NCBI RefSeq assembly: GCF_012935325.2
Contig: NZ_JABBYG020000006.1
Span: 248,001-312,000 of the forward strand
DNA length: 64,000 nt
Reading direction: 5' to 3'
Origin: Paenibacillus sp. PL91
GTDB lineage: Bacteria > Bacillota > Bacilli > Paenibacillales > Paenibacillaceae
The notes under the pieces are model-generated. The model was not told the origin of the DNA. It saw only the letters and a program-made list of their open reading frames with translations, and did no database searches. The stretch's first letter is position 1, and each line of letters opens with the position of its first letter. Of the stretch, positions 17,754-26,715 are shown one piece after another. Both the position numbers and the translations under genes were made by a program.

Positions 17754-17944
17754 ATTAACAGGAAAAGCTCCATCTAATTGGTCAATCGGTCGGCTTTTAC
17801 TTGATTTAACAGGAATTTCTCCCGTTAAATAAGAGCAAATCCTCTAAAAGGGGCACTTTACACCAAATTACATGGAGTAATTCCTGTTAATTACTGATTC
17901 GAGCATAAATTCGTGAATTTAACGGGAGTTTTTCCCGCTAAGTT
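17754..17944 (+). repeat. Four-palindrome intergenic element, copy B
   Basis: Palindromes at about 17754-17779, 17804-17830, 17867-17892 and 17918-17944; start-to-start spacing 50, 63 and 51 bp. Unit 1 (ATTAACAGGAAAAGCTCC) and unit 2 (GGAATTTCTCCCGTTAA) match the same units of copy C and the minus strand of copy A. Confidence 0.85.
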
Positions 17945-18080
17945 AATATTCGACCAGTTAGCTCGTGACAAATAGTGCGGTGGTTCGAGCATGTCTCCAA
18001 TGGGGAAAGTTTGGTAGGTGCGACTACGTCTGAAATTATGAGTTTAATGCCCTTAAAAGTAATATTCCAGCACAAACAGT

Positions 18081-18211
18081 AAGCGTGTCCCGCAGGGACG
18101 AAAGCGATCCACCGCAAACGCAGCTATTGAGCGTCACTTGAGCTCTTGCGTTAGTCCAGTTGCGGGTGTCCAGAGGGTGCAACCCTTGGGGCCCTCCCTT
18201 GGAAGGGAGGG
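18081..18211 (+). ncRNA. Multi-hairpin structured region, possible RNA
   Basis: Successive complementary arms: GTCCC/GGGAC (18087/18095), CCGCAA/TTGCGG (18112/18160) enclosing ACGCA/TGCGT (18118/18147), GGGT/ACCC (18175/18182) and CCCTCCCTT/AAGGGAGGG (18192/18203). The GC content is far above that of the flanking intergenic DNA. It ends 55 nt before a gene with a strong ribosome binding site, so it could be a leader RNA, a terminator array or a repeat. I do not recognise a known RNA family. Confidence 0.4.
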
Positions 18212-18266
18212 TTTGGGTGGGTTCGAAAAGCCTGGTATAAATTTTCACTGAAAGGAGGGAAAAATA

Positions 18267-18584
18267 ATGGGTTTTGCAACCGAATTTAACTCAGTCTGCA
18301 AATTTAAGTCCGAACAAGAGCTGTATGAATTGTTGGAGTATGGTCGGGGTAAAATGGTAAAGAGCGGCTTTCGCGTATTTCCGACTGGCCAGAAGGTTAT
18401 CGCTTATACACCGGCCAATGAGGCCATTGCGATTGTCCGCATTTTAGCTTCTATCGCGGAAATTAATTTTCAAGGCGAAGAAGTGACACAAGTGGAGATG
18501 GAGCTCGTGAGAAAGCTGACCGAGGAAGAAGCAAAAATTCAAACGGCGCTTGCCTTTGAGATGTTTTTTGGCGAGAAGGCTTAA
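18267..18584 (+). CDS. Conserved hypothetical protein next to uvsE
   Basis: 105 residues, soluble, starting MGFATEFNSVCKFK with a strong GAAAGGAGGG site 6 nt upstream. The sequence alternates strands and helices (QELYELLEYGRGKMVKSGFRVFP, then KVIAYTPANEAIAIVRI) and ends in a Glu-rich helix. No catalytic motif is seen and I do not recognise the family. It lies 3 nt before uvsE, so the two are cotranslated, which hints at a role in DNA damage response; that is guilt by association only. Confidence 0.8.
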   Translation: MGFATEFNSVCKFKSEQELYELLEYGRGKMVKSGFRVFPTGQKVIAYTPANEAIAIVRILASIAEINFQGEEVTQVEMELVRKLTEEEAKIQTALAFEMFFGEKA

Positions 18585-18587
18585 TCG

Positions 18588-19613
18588 ATGATCGTTAGAT
18601 TAGGCTTTGTCGCGATGAGCTTGCAGGTAGAGAATGCATCACCGTCAAGAACGATGACGTTCGCAAATTTTTCGAAGCTGGATGACCGCGAGGCGGGCAT
18701 TCGAAAACTGGAGAGAATTGCGGAGGAGAATCTACGGAGCACGCTGCGCATTTTGAAGCATTGCAAGGCTAGCGGCATTCAGATGTATCGATTTTCGTCC
18801 AAGCTTATCCCGCTTGCTACTCATGAGCATTTATTGGATTGGAATCCTTTTGCGGCACTTGCGCCTGCTTTCCAGGAGGTTGGCGAATTTGTTCGAAAAA
18901 ACGGAATTCGCGTGTCCTTTCATCCGGATCACTTCTGCGTATTCAGCACGCCGAGACCTGAGGTTTTGGCTAAGTCGGAGCTGGATTTGCTCAATCATAT
19001 TCGAATGCTAGAGGCAATGGAGCTGGACGAAGCGACCAAGTGCAACATACATATCGGCGGGGCATATGGCGACAAGGCAGTAGCTGCAGAGCGGTTTATC
19101 CGTCAATTCAGCGCCTTGTCGTCTCGTTTTAAGCATCGGGTTACGCTTGAGAACGATGACAAAACGTTTAATGCAAGAGAAACGCTTGAGGCGGCTGAGC
19201 AGGTGGGAGTCCCGATGGTCCTCGATATTCATCATCATGCGGTTAATCCGGGCGACATTGATGAGGACGAGCTCTATAGCGGCTTATGGCCAAGAGTGGA
19301 GCTAACCTGGCAGAAGGAACGCGAGCGGCTTGGCTTCTCTAGCGCCAGTCAGCTTCCAGCTAAAATTCATGCTTCCAGTCCCAAAAGCGTATCCGATCCT
19401 CGTGGTCATGCAGATTTTGTGGAAGCAGAGCCATTGGTGCAATTTTTGCGCCACGCGGCCCTCAACACGGAATATTTGGACTGTATGCTTGAAGCGAAGA
19501 GCAAGGACGAGGCTTTGTTCAAGCTCATGGAAGATTTGAAGCAAATGGAAGCAAGTGGAACAGGTATCAAGGTGCTGGACGGCGGACGAGTTGAAATTGC
19601 TGCTCAGCATTAA
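18588..19613 (+). CDS. uvsE: UV DNA damage endonuclease
   Basis: 341 residues. A TIM-barrel endonuclease (UVDE/UvsE family) that nicks DNA 5' to cyclobutane dimers and 6-4 photoproducts. Family segments are visible: RLGFVAMSL at the N-terminus, YRFSSKLIPL, VSFHPDHFCVFSTPRPEVL, NIHIGGAYGDK, TLENDD, VPMVLDIHHHAVN and KIHASSPKS, which supply the His, Glu and Asp metal ligands. Length and motif order are complete. It follows the hypothetical gene at 18267 after 3 nt, and a hairpin follows at 19628. Confidence 0.94.
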   Translation: MIVRLGFVAMSLQVENASPSRTMTFANFSKLDDREAGIRKLERIAEENLRSTLRILKHCKASGIQMYRFSSKLIPLATHEHLLDWNPFAALAPAFQEVGEFVRKNGIRVSFHPDHFCVFSTPRPEVLAKSELDLLNHIRMLEAMELDEATKCNIHIGGAYGDKAVAAERFIRQFSALSSRFKHRVTLENDDKTFNARETLEAAEQVGVPMVLDIHHHAVNPGDIDEDELYSGLWPRVELTWQKERERLGFSSASQLPAKIHASSPKSVSDPRGHADFVEAEPLVQFLRHAALNTEYLDCMLEAKSKDEALFKLMEDLKQMEASGTGIKVLDGGRVEIAAQH

Positions 19614-19627
19614 GGTTTGTTGCAAGC

Positions 19628-19656
19628 GCCGTCAAGGTTAGTCCTTGACGGTGTTA
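19628..19656 (+). terminator. Terminator after uvsE
   Basis: CCGTCAAGG and CCTTGACGG form a perfect 9-bp stem, followed by a moderately T-rich TGTTATTGT. Confidence 0.6.
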
Positions 19657-19730
19657 TTGTATGTTTGCAGTCTCTCAGGTCCCAAAAACAAATAAGACGT
19701 TTTGAAAAAGTTGAAATAGGAGATCTCATC

Positions 19731-20549
19731 ATGGAATGGATACTTCTCGTACTGCTCGGGATCGTAGCAGCGATGTTCGGCAGCATCGTCGGGCTTGGCG
19801 GCGGCATTATTATCGTGCCCGTGCTCATGCTGATCGGTCCGGTGCTTACGGGCGACGCGATCGGCCATGCAACGGCTGTCGGCATTTCATTAACGGTGTT
19901 AGTCGTTACGGCACTTGCATCAACGTTAAGCTATGCCAAGCGTAAAATTGTCGATTTCCGCAGCGGCTGGTTATTCTTCATCACGAGCGGACCAGCGGCG
20001 ATGCTCGGCTCCGCATTGACGGGCGCGCTTCCAGCCGGCGTGTTCCAGCTTGTATTTGGCATTTTTATGCTTCTGATGGCATCGCTCCTGATTGCTCGCG
20101 ACTACATGAAACCGTTTTCTAAACAATGGTCAACCGTCCGCACCATGACGGATGCATCAGGTGAAGTACATACTTACAGCTATGGCATCGTTCCGGCTCT
20201 AGCCATCGGTTTTGGCGTTGGCTTAATATCCGGATTATTTGGAATTGGCGGCGGGTCGTTGTTTGTGCCGCTTATGGTGCTGCTGTTTCGTTTTCCGCCG
20301 CATTTGGCAACGGCCACCTCGATGTTCGTCATTTTTTTGTCATCTATTCTTGGAAGCGGCATGCATATTTATTTGGGAGAGACGGATTGGATGCTTGTGC
20401 TTGCATTAGTGCCAGGCGCTTGGATCGGAGGTAAGCTTGGTGCTGCAATAGCGGTGAAAATGAGCGGAAAAGGCTTGTTATGGCTGCTCAGGGTAACGCT
20501 GCTTCTGCTAGCTGGGCAATTAATTATTGAAGGCTTAAAATCTTTTTAA
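19731..20549 (+). CDS. TauE/SafE-family sulfite exporter-type permease
   Basis: 272 residues from the ATG at 19731, which has AGGAG 10 nt upstream; frame before this overlaps the uvsE terminator. About eight hydrophobic segments in two halves are separated by a polar loop (RDYMKPFSKQWSTVRTMTDAS). Each half begins with the family's Gly-rich signature: FGSIVGLGGGIIIVPVL in the first and GLISGLFGIGGGSLFVPLM in the second. Family members export or import sulfur-containing anions or organic acids; the substrate here is unknown. Confidence 0.9.
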   Translation: MEWILLVLLGIVAAMFGSIVGLGGGIIIVPVLMLIGPVLTGDAIGHATAVGISLTVLVVTALASTLSYAKRKIVDFRSGWLFFITSGPAAMLGSALTGALPAGVFQLVFGIFMLLMASLLIARDYMKPFSKQWSTVRTMTDASGEVHTYSYGIVPALAIGFGVGLISGLFGIGGGSLFVPLMVLLFRFPPHLATATSMFVIFLSSILGSGMHIYLGETDWMLVLALVPGAWIGGKLGAAIAVKMSGKGLLWLLRVTLLLLAGQLIIEGLKSF

Positions 20550-20655
20550 TATTGTGAGAACAGTCTTATGCGAAACTTGAAAGGTGCTCATACGTAATAC
20601 CCGATTACATGAATGTAAACGATCGTAAATTTACATAGAGGAAGAGTGATGGACC

Positions 20656-21510
20656 GTGAGTGACCAGAACAACGCATTCGTTGTAGGCGGGAAAAGCTTT
20701 ACTGCTGTCGCAATCAACTGCGCATCGAAAGCAGGAGAATGGATTAAGATGAAGCTTGGCAATCATGCCAGCCTTGATATAAAGTATTCCTCGCATGACC
20801 TTGTTACGGAAGTGGATAAAGGGTCGGAGAGGCTGATTAAAAATTTGATTTTGACTCATTTTCCGCACCATTCCTTTCTAGGCGAGGAGGGTGTGGAGCC
20901 CGGACCAGAGGCTTCTACGCGTGCGCTTGAAAATATTCGCGACGCTGAGTATTTATGGATCGTCGATCCGATTGACGGAACGACCAACTACGTACACGGC
21001 TTCCCTTACTTTTGTGTGTCGATCGCGCTTGCGCACAACGGCGAGGTCATCGTAGGCGTTATCTATGACCCGATGAGAGATGAGCTGTTTGTCGCGGAGA
21101 AAGGCAAGGGAGCCTACGTCCATGGCAAAAGGATGCAGGTGTCCAAAGATGATACGCTGCGCGGAAGCCTTGTTGCAACCGGGCTGCCGGCCGATCATCA
21201 TTATGCACTTCCTCTTAATTTGAAAGGCATACAAGCGGTAGCCCCGCAGGTTCGGAATCTTCGTATTGCCGGCTCGGCAGCGCTGCATTTGGCGTACGTT
21301 GCAGCAGGACGGTTAAGCGGATTTTGGGAAATTGGTCTTAACAGCTGGGATTTGGCGGCAGGCTCGCTGCTTGTGCAGGAATCTGGCGGCGTCATAAGCA
21401 ATACGCTTGGCAAGCCTTACGATTTGGGCGTTCGCAATGTCGTAGCATCGAATGGACTTATTCAAGAGGAGCTAATCAAAGCTTTAGCCGAAGCGGAAGC
21501 AAGCGAATAG
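20656..21510 (+). CDS. Inositol monophosphatase-family protein
   Basis: 284 residues with a GTG start; the nearby ATG at 20649 runs into a stop. The metal-dependent phosphatase signatures are intact: GEEG (metal 1), the WIVDPIDGTTNYVHGFPYFCVS motif and the C-terminal NSWDLAAGSLLVQESGG. The family includes SuhB-type inositol-1-phosphatases, fructose-1,6-bisphosphatases and PAP phosphatases, and the exact substrate cannot be read from sequence. AGAGGAAGAG lies upstream. A weak stem-loop follows the gene. Confidence 0.9.
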   Translation: MSDQNNAFVVGGKSFTAVAINCASKAGEWIKMKLGNHASLDIKYSSHDLVTEVDKGSERLIKNLILTHFPHHSFLGEEGVEPGPEASTRALENIRDAEYLWIVDPIDGTTNYVHGFPYFCVSIALAHNGEVIVGVIYDPMRDELFVAEKGKGAYVHGKRMQVSKDDTLRGSLVATGLPADHHYALPLNLKGIQAVAPQVRNLRIAGSAALHLAYVAAGRLSGFWEIGLNSWDLAAGSLLVQESGGVISNTLGKPYDLGVRNVVASNGLIQEELIKALAEAEASE

Positions 21511-21516
21511 AGGAGG

Positions 21517-21560
21517 AAGGACAGCGGACCGCTTACAAGCGGCTTCGGTGTCCTTCTCTG
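21517..21560 (+). terminator. Stem-loop after the inositol phosphatase gene
   Basis: AAGGACA/TGTCCTT outer arms and CCGCTT/AAGCGG inner arms, followed by a short pyrimidine tract TCTCTG. Confidence 0.5.
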
Positions 21561-21610
21561 TCTCTGGCTTAAGCGCATCTACCCAATAGAGAGGGAGGAA
21601 TCAAGCGGAA

Positions 21611-22765
21611 ATGACTGGAAGGAAACGGATAGCCGCACTGATGATGACGATGGTATGCGTAGGTATGCTGGCTGCATGCGAGTCAAATGAAACTTCCGAA
21701 TCGCAGCCAACAGCAACTACGCCAGTATCCGAAGCGACGGACAAGCCGCAAGAAGCGGAGACGAATGAGTCGGCAGAAACGGATGATACAGCCGCGGCGT
21801 ACGAGGTGCTGGCGCAGGAGCTTCATGTGCCGTGGGTTATAACATTCGATGAGGATATCGTATATATTAGCGAACGAGAAGGAAATATTGTCAAGGTTGA
21901 TGGCAATAAAATGACCCGTCAAGCGGTCCATTTGAGTAAAGGCGTGCATGGTATCGGCGAGGGAGGCTTTCTTGGCTTCCTGCTGGCACCGGATTTTGCA
22001 AAGTCAAAGCTGGCTTATGCCTATCACACCTACGAGGAGAAGGGCCGTATTTTGAACAGAGTTGTACTTCTGAAGCAAAATGGCGAGCAATGGGATGAGG
22101 TACGCGCTCTGCTAGAAGGTATACCGGGCGCGGCCAATCATGATGGCGGAAGGATGGCTTTTGGGCCGGACAATATGCTTTATGTGACGACAGGCGATGC
22201 GCAGCAACGGGAGCTGGCACAGGATCGCAACAGCTTGGCGGGCAAAATTTTGCGTATGTCGCCGGAGGGCAAGGTGCCAGAGGATAATCCGTTCCCCGGC
22301 TCTTATGTGTATTCGTATGGGCATCGCAATCCGCAAGGACTCGTATGGAATCACGAGGGTGTGATGTTTAATACAGAGCATGGTCCATCAGGAGATCCCG
22401 GCGGGCATGACGAGATCAACATCATTAAAGCGGGCGGCAATTACGGCTGGCCGACCATTTATGGGGATGATGAGCATGAGGGAATGATAACCCCGATTTA
22501 CCATTCAGGGAAAAAGGCGATTGCGCCTTCGGGAGCGACGATTGATGAGAGCAACCGTATTTTGATTGCGACCTTGATGGGGGGAGCGCTTTATCGTTAC
22601 GACCCGGCAACGAGAGAAATGGCAGTCCTATTCGAAGGGGAAGGCAGATTGCGGGATGTGAAAATAAAGGATGGACGGATCTACGTCATTACGAACAATA
22701 CCGACGGGCGCGGCATCCCTTCAAAGACGGATGATCGTTTGCTGCTGCTTAAACCTATTGAGTAG
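21611..22765 (+). CDS. PQQ-dependent sugar dehydrogenase-like lipoprotein
   Basis: 384 residues. A lipoprotein signal peptide ends in MLAAC, with Cys as the lipidated residue, followed by a Thr/Ser/Glu-rich linker of about 45 residues. The rest is a six-bladed beta-propeller of the glucose/sorbosone dehydrogenase (GSDH) family. Typical segments are LHVPWVITF, GEGGFLGFLLAPDF, YVTTGDA, YSYGHRNPQGLVW, EHGPSGDPGGHDEIN and GGNYGWPTIYG, which hold the calcium- and PQQ-binding residues. It acts outside the membrane. Whether PQQ is made or needed here is unknown; many homologues have no assigned substrate. Confidence 0.9.
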   Translation: MTGRKRIAALMMTMVCVGMLAACESNETSESQPTATTPVSEATDKPQEAETNESAETDDTAAAYEVLAQELHVPWVITFDEDIVYISEREGNIVKVDGNKMTRQAVHLSKGVHGIGEGGFLGFLLAPDFAKSKLAYAYHTYEEKGRILNRVVLLKQNGEQWDEVRALLEGIPGAANHDGGRMAFGPDNMLYVTTGDAQQRELAQDRNSLAGKILRMSPEGKVPEDNPFPGSYVYSYGHRNPQGLVWNHEGVMFNTEHGPSGDPGGHDEINIIKAGGNYGWPTIYGDDEHEGMITPIYHSGKKAIAPSGATIDESNRILIATLMGGALYRYDPATREMAVLFEGEGRLRDVKIKDGRIYVITNNTDGRGIPSKTDDRLLLLKPIE

Positions 22766-22800
22766 CCAATTAGCAAATTGATCATATAGCGACATATAGT

Positions 22801-22840
22801 AAAAAAACGATCAGTCCTCTAAGGTCTGCTCGTTTTTGTG
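22801..22840. terminator. Shared terminator between convergent genes
   Basis: AAAAACGA and TCGTTTTT arms with an inner CAG/CTG pair, flanked by A and T tracts. It can serve the dehydrogenase (plus) and hemL (minus) genes. Confidence 0.75.
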
Positions 22841-22857
22841 TGCATAACGCACTGTTG

Positions 22858-24171
22858 TTAGTTTAATTTAGCGAAAGCGTGATTAATCGCATGAATGGTT
22901 TCATCAATGTCGGCCTCTGTATGCGCCGTCGTGAAGAACCAAGCTTCGTATTTGGATGGCGCGAGGTTGATGCCCTGCTCCAGCATGAGTTTGAAAAATC
23001 TGCCGAACAGCTCGCCGTCCGTATCCTGCGCTTCATCGTAGTTGGTAACGGGATGGTCGCAAAAATGAGCCGAGAACGAGCCGCGAATTTGGTTGATCGT
23101 GAGCGGGATGCCATGCTGCTTCGCGGCAGCATGGAGGCCAGCCGCCAGCTTGGTAGCGAGGGCGTTCATACGGTCGTAAATGCCCGGCTCCTGAAGCAGC
23201 TCCAAGCAGGCGATGCCTGCCGAGATGGAGGCAGGGTTGCCGGCCATCGTGCCCGCTTGGTAGGCAGGGCCGAGCGGAGCGACCTGCTCCATAATTTCGC
23301 GGCGTCCGCCGTAAGCGCCGATCGGAAGGCCGCCGCCGATGATTTTGCCAAGCGCCGTCAAGTCCGGCTCGATCGCTTGATGATCAGGGAAAGCGACATA
23401 TGTCTGTGCAGCGCCATAATGGAAGCGGAAGGCGCTGATGACCTCGTCATAGATGACGAGTGCGCCGGCATCGCGAGTGAGCTTGCACAGCCCTTCTAGG
23501 AAGCCTTCATGCGGCATGACCATGCCGAAGTTGCCGACAATCGGCTCAACCATAACGGCTGCCGTCTCGTGGCCCCAGCGATCTAGCGCTTCCTTCAGCG
23601 CAGGGAGGTCATTAAACGGCACGGTAATAACCTCGCTGGCGATGCTGGCGGGAACGCCGGCGCTATCGGGAATGCCAAGCGTGGAAGGACCAGAGCCTGC
23701 CGCGACGAGCACGAGGTCGGAATGGCCGTGATAGCAGCCTGCGAACTTGATGATTTTGGTTTTCTTCGTATAGGCGCGCGCGACGCGAATAGTCGTCATT
23801 ACGGCCTCCGTGCCGGAATTGACGAACCGAACCTTGTCAAGCGAAGGGATCGCTTCCTTCAGCATGCGGGCGAGTGTAATTTCAAGCTCTGTTGGCGTGC
23901 CGTACAACGTTCCATTTTGCGCGGCGCGAACGATCGCTTCAGTTATATGCGGGTGAGCATGTCCGGTTATAATGGGGCCGTATGCCGCCAAATAGTCGAT
24001 ATAGCGGTTGTCGTCGACATCCCAGAAATAAGCGCCTTCTCCGCGTTTCATGAACACCGGCGCGCCGCCGCCTACCGCTTTGTAGGAACGGGAGGGACTG
24101 TTGACGCCGCCGACGATATGCTGCAGCGCTTCTTCATAAAGCTTATCTGAATTTGGTCGTTGTATTGCCAT
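22858..24171 (-). CDS. hemL: Glutamate-1-semialdehyde 2,1-aminomutase
   Basis: 437 residues from the ATG at 24171 ([11 protein letters not shown]), preceded by TTGGAGG; the in-frame ATG at 24225 is unsupported. A PLP enzyme making 5-aminolevulinate for haem. Motifs: [51 protein letters not shown] and [18 protein letters not shown] with the PLP Lys, then AGTMAGNP. It stands alone and not in a hemAXCDBL cluster, so it may be the second (GsaB-type) paralogue found in many Bacilli. Confidence 0.93.
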   Translation of the reverse strand: MAIQRPNSDKLYEEALQHIVGGVNSPSRSYKAVGGGAPVFMKRGEGAYFWDVDDNRYIDYLAAYGPIITGHAHPHITEAIVRAAQNGTLYGTPTELEITLARMLKEAIPSLDKVRFVNSGTEAVMTTIRVARAYTKKTKIIKFAGCYHGHSDLVLVAAGSGPSTLGIPDSAGVPASIASEVITVPFNDLPALKEALDRWGHETAAVMVEPIVGNFGMVMPHEGFLEGLCKLTRDAGALVIYDEVISAFRFHYGAAQTYVAFPDHQAIEPDLTALGKIIGGGLPIGAYGGRREIMEQVAPLGPAYQAGTMAGNPASISAGIACLELLQEPGIYDRMNALATKLAAGLHAAAKQHGIPLTINQIRGSFSAHFCDHPVTNYDEAQDTDGELFGRFFKLMLEQGINLAPSKYEAWFFTTAHTEADIDETIHAINHAFAKLN

Positions 24172-24260
24172 GGATAGTAGCCTCCAATAGAATGGGTTGT
24201 GGGTATTACAAGAAGCAAAATACACGCAACTTGAGACAAGCCGTTGCGTGTATTTATAGG

Positions 24261-25319
24261 TTATTCTTTCGAGCTGGAATTGGAATTGGAGCTCGAGCTG
24301 CTGGTCGCACCGTCGACTGGCGTGGTGGATTCGGTAGGCGTTGGCACCGTATCGTCCTGCTCTAGCGTCATTTGTACGAAGGCGCGAAGCTCATCCTCGT
24401 CGCTGATTCCAATGACGGATGCGCCGCCAACGCGGTCTTCCGCGATCAGCTCCATCGGCGGTATTTGCGTTGTGCTGGCTACATGGCTTTTGACGCCAAG
24501 CTGGCCGAGCTTCAGCATATCAGGCACGCTGATGTTCATTTTGACGTAAGGCTGTACGCTGTCGAGAATTTTTTTCATATTGATAATGTTCCAGGTCGAT
24601 TGAAGCTCTTTGGAAACTGCCTGCAGGAAGTTTCTTTGGCGCTCGGTTCGCGTGAAATCGCTCATGGCGTCATGACGGAAGCGAACGTACTGAAGCGCTT
24701 TGTCGCCGTCCAGCAGCTGATACCCTTTTTTGAGATCGATATCATAGCGGTTGCCGTCCGCATTGTCCGTATAATGCATATCTTTCTCGACGTCGAAGTA
24801 AATGCCGCCAATCGTATCGATCAGCTTCTTAAAGCCTTCAAAGTCGGTATATACATAGTATTGAATGTCGAGACCAAGCAGGTCGCCGACTGTTTTCATC
24901 GCTAGCGGATATTCTCCCAGAGTGAGCGCAGTATTGATCCGGCCTCTGCCATGTCCTTCGATGTTGACGTAAGTATCGCGAAGCACGGAGAACAGATGCG
25001 CTTTCTTGGTAACGGGATCGAAGGAAGCGACCAATATGGAGTCCGAACGAGCCGCTTCGCCCTCATCTACTCCACGAGCGTCACCGCCGAGCAGCAAAAT
25101 ATTTACGCGTTCCTTGCCTTCCCATTCGGGAATCGGAACAGGGGTTGCTTCGACGTTGTCGACTGGCGTCTTCGTCTCCTCTGGATCGCTGAAATTATCG
25201 AGCGCATTATAGATGCCTACGCTCCAGTAAATGATAAAAGCTGCTGCTGCACCAAGAATTACGGCGAGGCTAATGTATAACCATTTCCATCTTTTTTTCT
25301 TATTCGTCTGTTTAGGCAT
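24261..25319 (-). CDS. LytR-CpsA-Psr (LCP) family cell-wall glycopolymer ligase
   Basis: 352 residues from the ATG at 25319 ([13 protein letters not shown]); AGGGAG lies 13 nt upstream. The frame continues to a TTG at 25367 without a binding site, so the start is uncertain. A short basic cytoplasmic tail and one transmembrane helix precede the extracellular LCP domain: [44 protein letters not shown] and [25 protein letters not shown], containing the conserved Asp and Arg residues that bind polyprenyl pyrophosphate. The enzyme attaches teichoic-acid-like polymers to peptidoglycan. It ends in a Ser/Thr-rich tail. Confidence 0.9.
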   Translation of the reverse strand: MPKQTNKKKRWKWLYISLAVILGAAAAFIIYWSVGIYNALDNFSDPEETKTPVDNVEATPVPIPEWEGKERVNILLLGGDARGVDEGEAARSDSILVASFDPVTKKAHLFSVLRDTYVNIEGHGRGRINTALTLGEYPLAMKTVGDLLGLDIQYYVYTDFEGFKKLIDTIGGIYFDVEKDMHYTDNADGNRYDIDLKKGYQLLDGDKALQYVRFRHDAMSDFTRTERQRNFLQAVSKELQSTWNIINMKKILDSVQPYVKMNISVPDMLKLGQLGVKSHVASTTQIPPMELIAEDRVGGASVIGISDEDELRAFVQMTLEQDDTVPTPTESTTPVDGATSSSSSNSNSSSKE

Positions 25320-25456
25320 TTCGTTAGACGTGCTCCCTTCAGATGCTGCTGGATCTTTTTGTCCCAAGGAGGGTACATTTCAAATGTAAGCATGAGCAAA
25401 GATGGCATAGCGAATGGTCCGCTTACAGTAGAAGGTTAGCGGAGCTGTTTACGCTA
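25320..25456. other. Upstream region of the LCP gene
   Basis: No gene seen. It contains CCGCTTACAGTAGAAGG and GTTTACGCTAGAAATATAAG; the latter runs into the hairpin at 25457. Confidence 0.35.
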
Positions 25457-25500
25457 GAAATATAAGAACGCAATAAGGCCAGATCAATAACTTATATTTC
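25457..25500. repeat. Long hairpin with GAAATATAAG/CTTATATTTC arms
   Basis: Perfect 10-bp arms (25457-25466 and 25491-25500) with a 24-nt loop. Arms and the preceding TGTTTACGC match the hairpin at 14921-14970. Confidence 0.6.
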
Positions 25501-25642
25501 ATCAGCAAACGGAAGCTGCGCTATCCTCTTGCAGACTCAGCCGTTTACGCTAGGCGTGAACTACTGTATGATTACATATCATAAAATTATAAAGCTGAAC
25601 GACATGCAGAAGCAAGTTTTATCGTTTTAGGTAAAAAAAGAT

Positions 25643-25664
25643 CGGCATTTCCTAGGAAATGTCG
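25643..25664. promoter_or_regulatory. 22-bp palindrome upstream of the ABC-2 exporter operon
   Basis: CGGCATTTCC-TA-GGAAATGTCG with one mismatch between arms, ending 25 nt before the first gene of the operon. The position suits an operator or a leader hairpin. Confidence 0.5.
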
Positions 25665-25689
25665 AAGTGAAAGGGGCTATATCAACCAG

Positions 25690-26715
25690 ATGTTAGCAAT
25701 AGATGTAAAGGATTTACGCAAGCAGTTCAGCGTGCAGAAAAACCGTGAAGGCTTATCCGGCGCCCTCAAGGACTTGTTTAAACGCGAGTACAATGAGGTA
25801 ACGGCGGTTAAAGATATTTCCTTTCAAATTCCGCAAGGCGAAATATGCGGCTATATAGGAGAAAATGGAGCAGGCAAGTCGACAACGATCAAAATGCTGA
25901 CGGGCATTTTGGTGCCAACGTCAGGCGAGCTCAAGGTGAACGGCTACGTGCCGTTTAAGGATCGCGAGAAGTTCGTAAACGGCATCGGCGTCGTATTCGG
26001 CCAGCGCTCCCAGCTATGGTGGGACATCGGCGTAATTGAATCGTTCCAGCTGCTGCGCAAAGTATATCGCGTTTCCGAAGCGGATTTCCGCAAGAGGCTG
26101 AACGAGCTCGTTGAGCGGCTTCAGCTTGGCGATTTGCTCAATCGTCCCGTTCGGAAGCTTAGCCTCGGACAGCGGATGCGCTGCGAGCTTGTCGCTTCGC
26201 TTCTGCACAATCCATCCATTCTTTTTCTTGATGAGCCGACAATCGGCCTCGATATCGTCGTGAAGACGGAAATTCGCGATTTTCTCCTTCAAATGAACAA
26301 GGAGCAGGGAACGACGATTTTGCTGACGACACATGATTTACAGGATATTGAGGCGCTTTGCTCACGAGTTATCATGCTGGATGACGGCCGCATCATTTAT
26401 GATGGCGGACTTGATGACTTGAAGAGCCGGTGGAGCAAGGGCCGGGAAATTCAGTTCCATTTTGCAGGGCATACGCCTCTTGCAGTCCTTCAGCAGCTGA
26501 CCCATTCACTGAATGTAACTTGGACGATGGAAAATGAAGTGAGCGCGAAAATGTGGCTGCCGCATGCCGTTAATGTATCCGATGCGCTGGCATGCGTAGT
26601 AGGCGGCGTTGAAATACGCGATATCAAAATCATTGAGACCAACACGGACGATATCGTTCGCAGCATTTATTCCTCAGGCTCCGCGCAAGCGGCGAAGGAG
26701 ACGGCCCAGTCATGA
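25690..26715 (+). CDS. ABC-2-type exporter ATP-binding protein
   Basis: 341 residues. The N-terminal 230 residues form an ABC ATPase domain: Walker A GENGAGKSTT, Q-loop in VVFGQRSQLWWD, signature LSLGQRMRCEL, Walker B SILFLDEPTIGLD and the switch His in LLTTHDLQD. The signature lacks the usual LSGGQ, which is common in this NatA/DrrA-like subgroup. The C-terminal 100 residues form a regulatory domain. It overlaps the first permease gene by 4 nt. With two different permeases it forms a heterodimeric transporter of unknown substrate. Confidence 0.92.
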   Translation: MLAIDVKDLRKQFSVQKNREGLSGALKDLFKREYNEVTAVKDISFQIPQGEICGYIGENGAGKSTTIKMLTGILVPTSGELKVNGYVPFKDREKFVNGIGVVFGQRSQLWWDIGVIESFQLLRKVYRVSEADFRKRLNELVERLQLGDLLNRPVRKLSLGQRMRCELVASLLHNPSILFLDEPTIGLDIVVKTEIRDFLLQMNKEQGTTILLTTHDLQDIEALCSRVIMLDDGRIIYDGGLDDLKSRWSKGREIQFHFAGHTPLAVLQQLTHSLNVTWTMENEVSAKMWLPHAVNVSDALACVVGGVEIRDIKIIETNTDDIVRSIYSSGSAQAAKETAQS

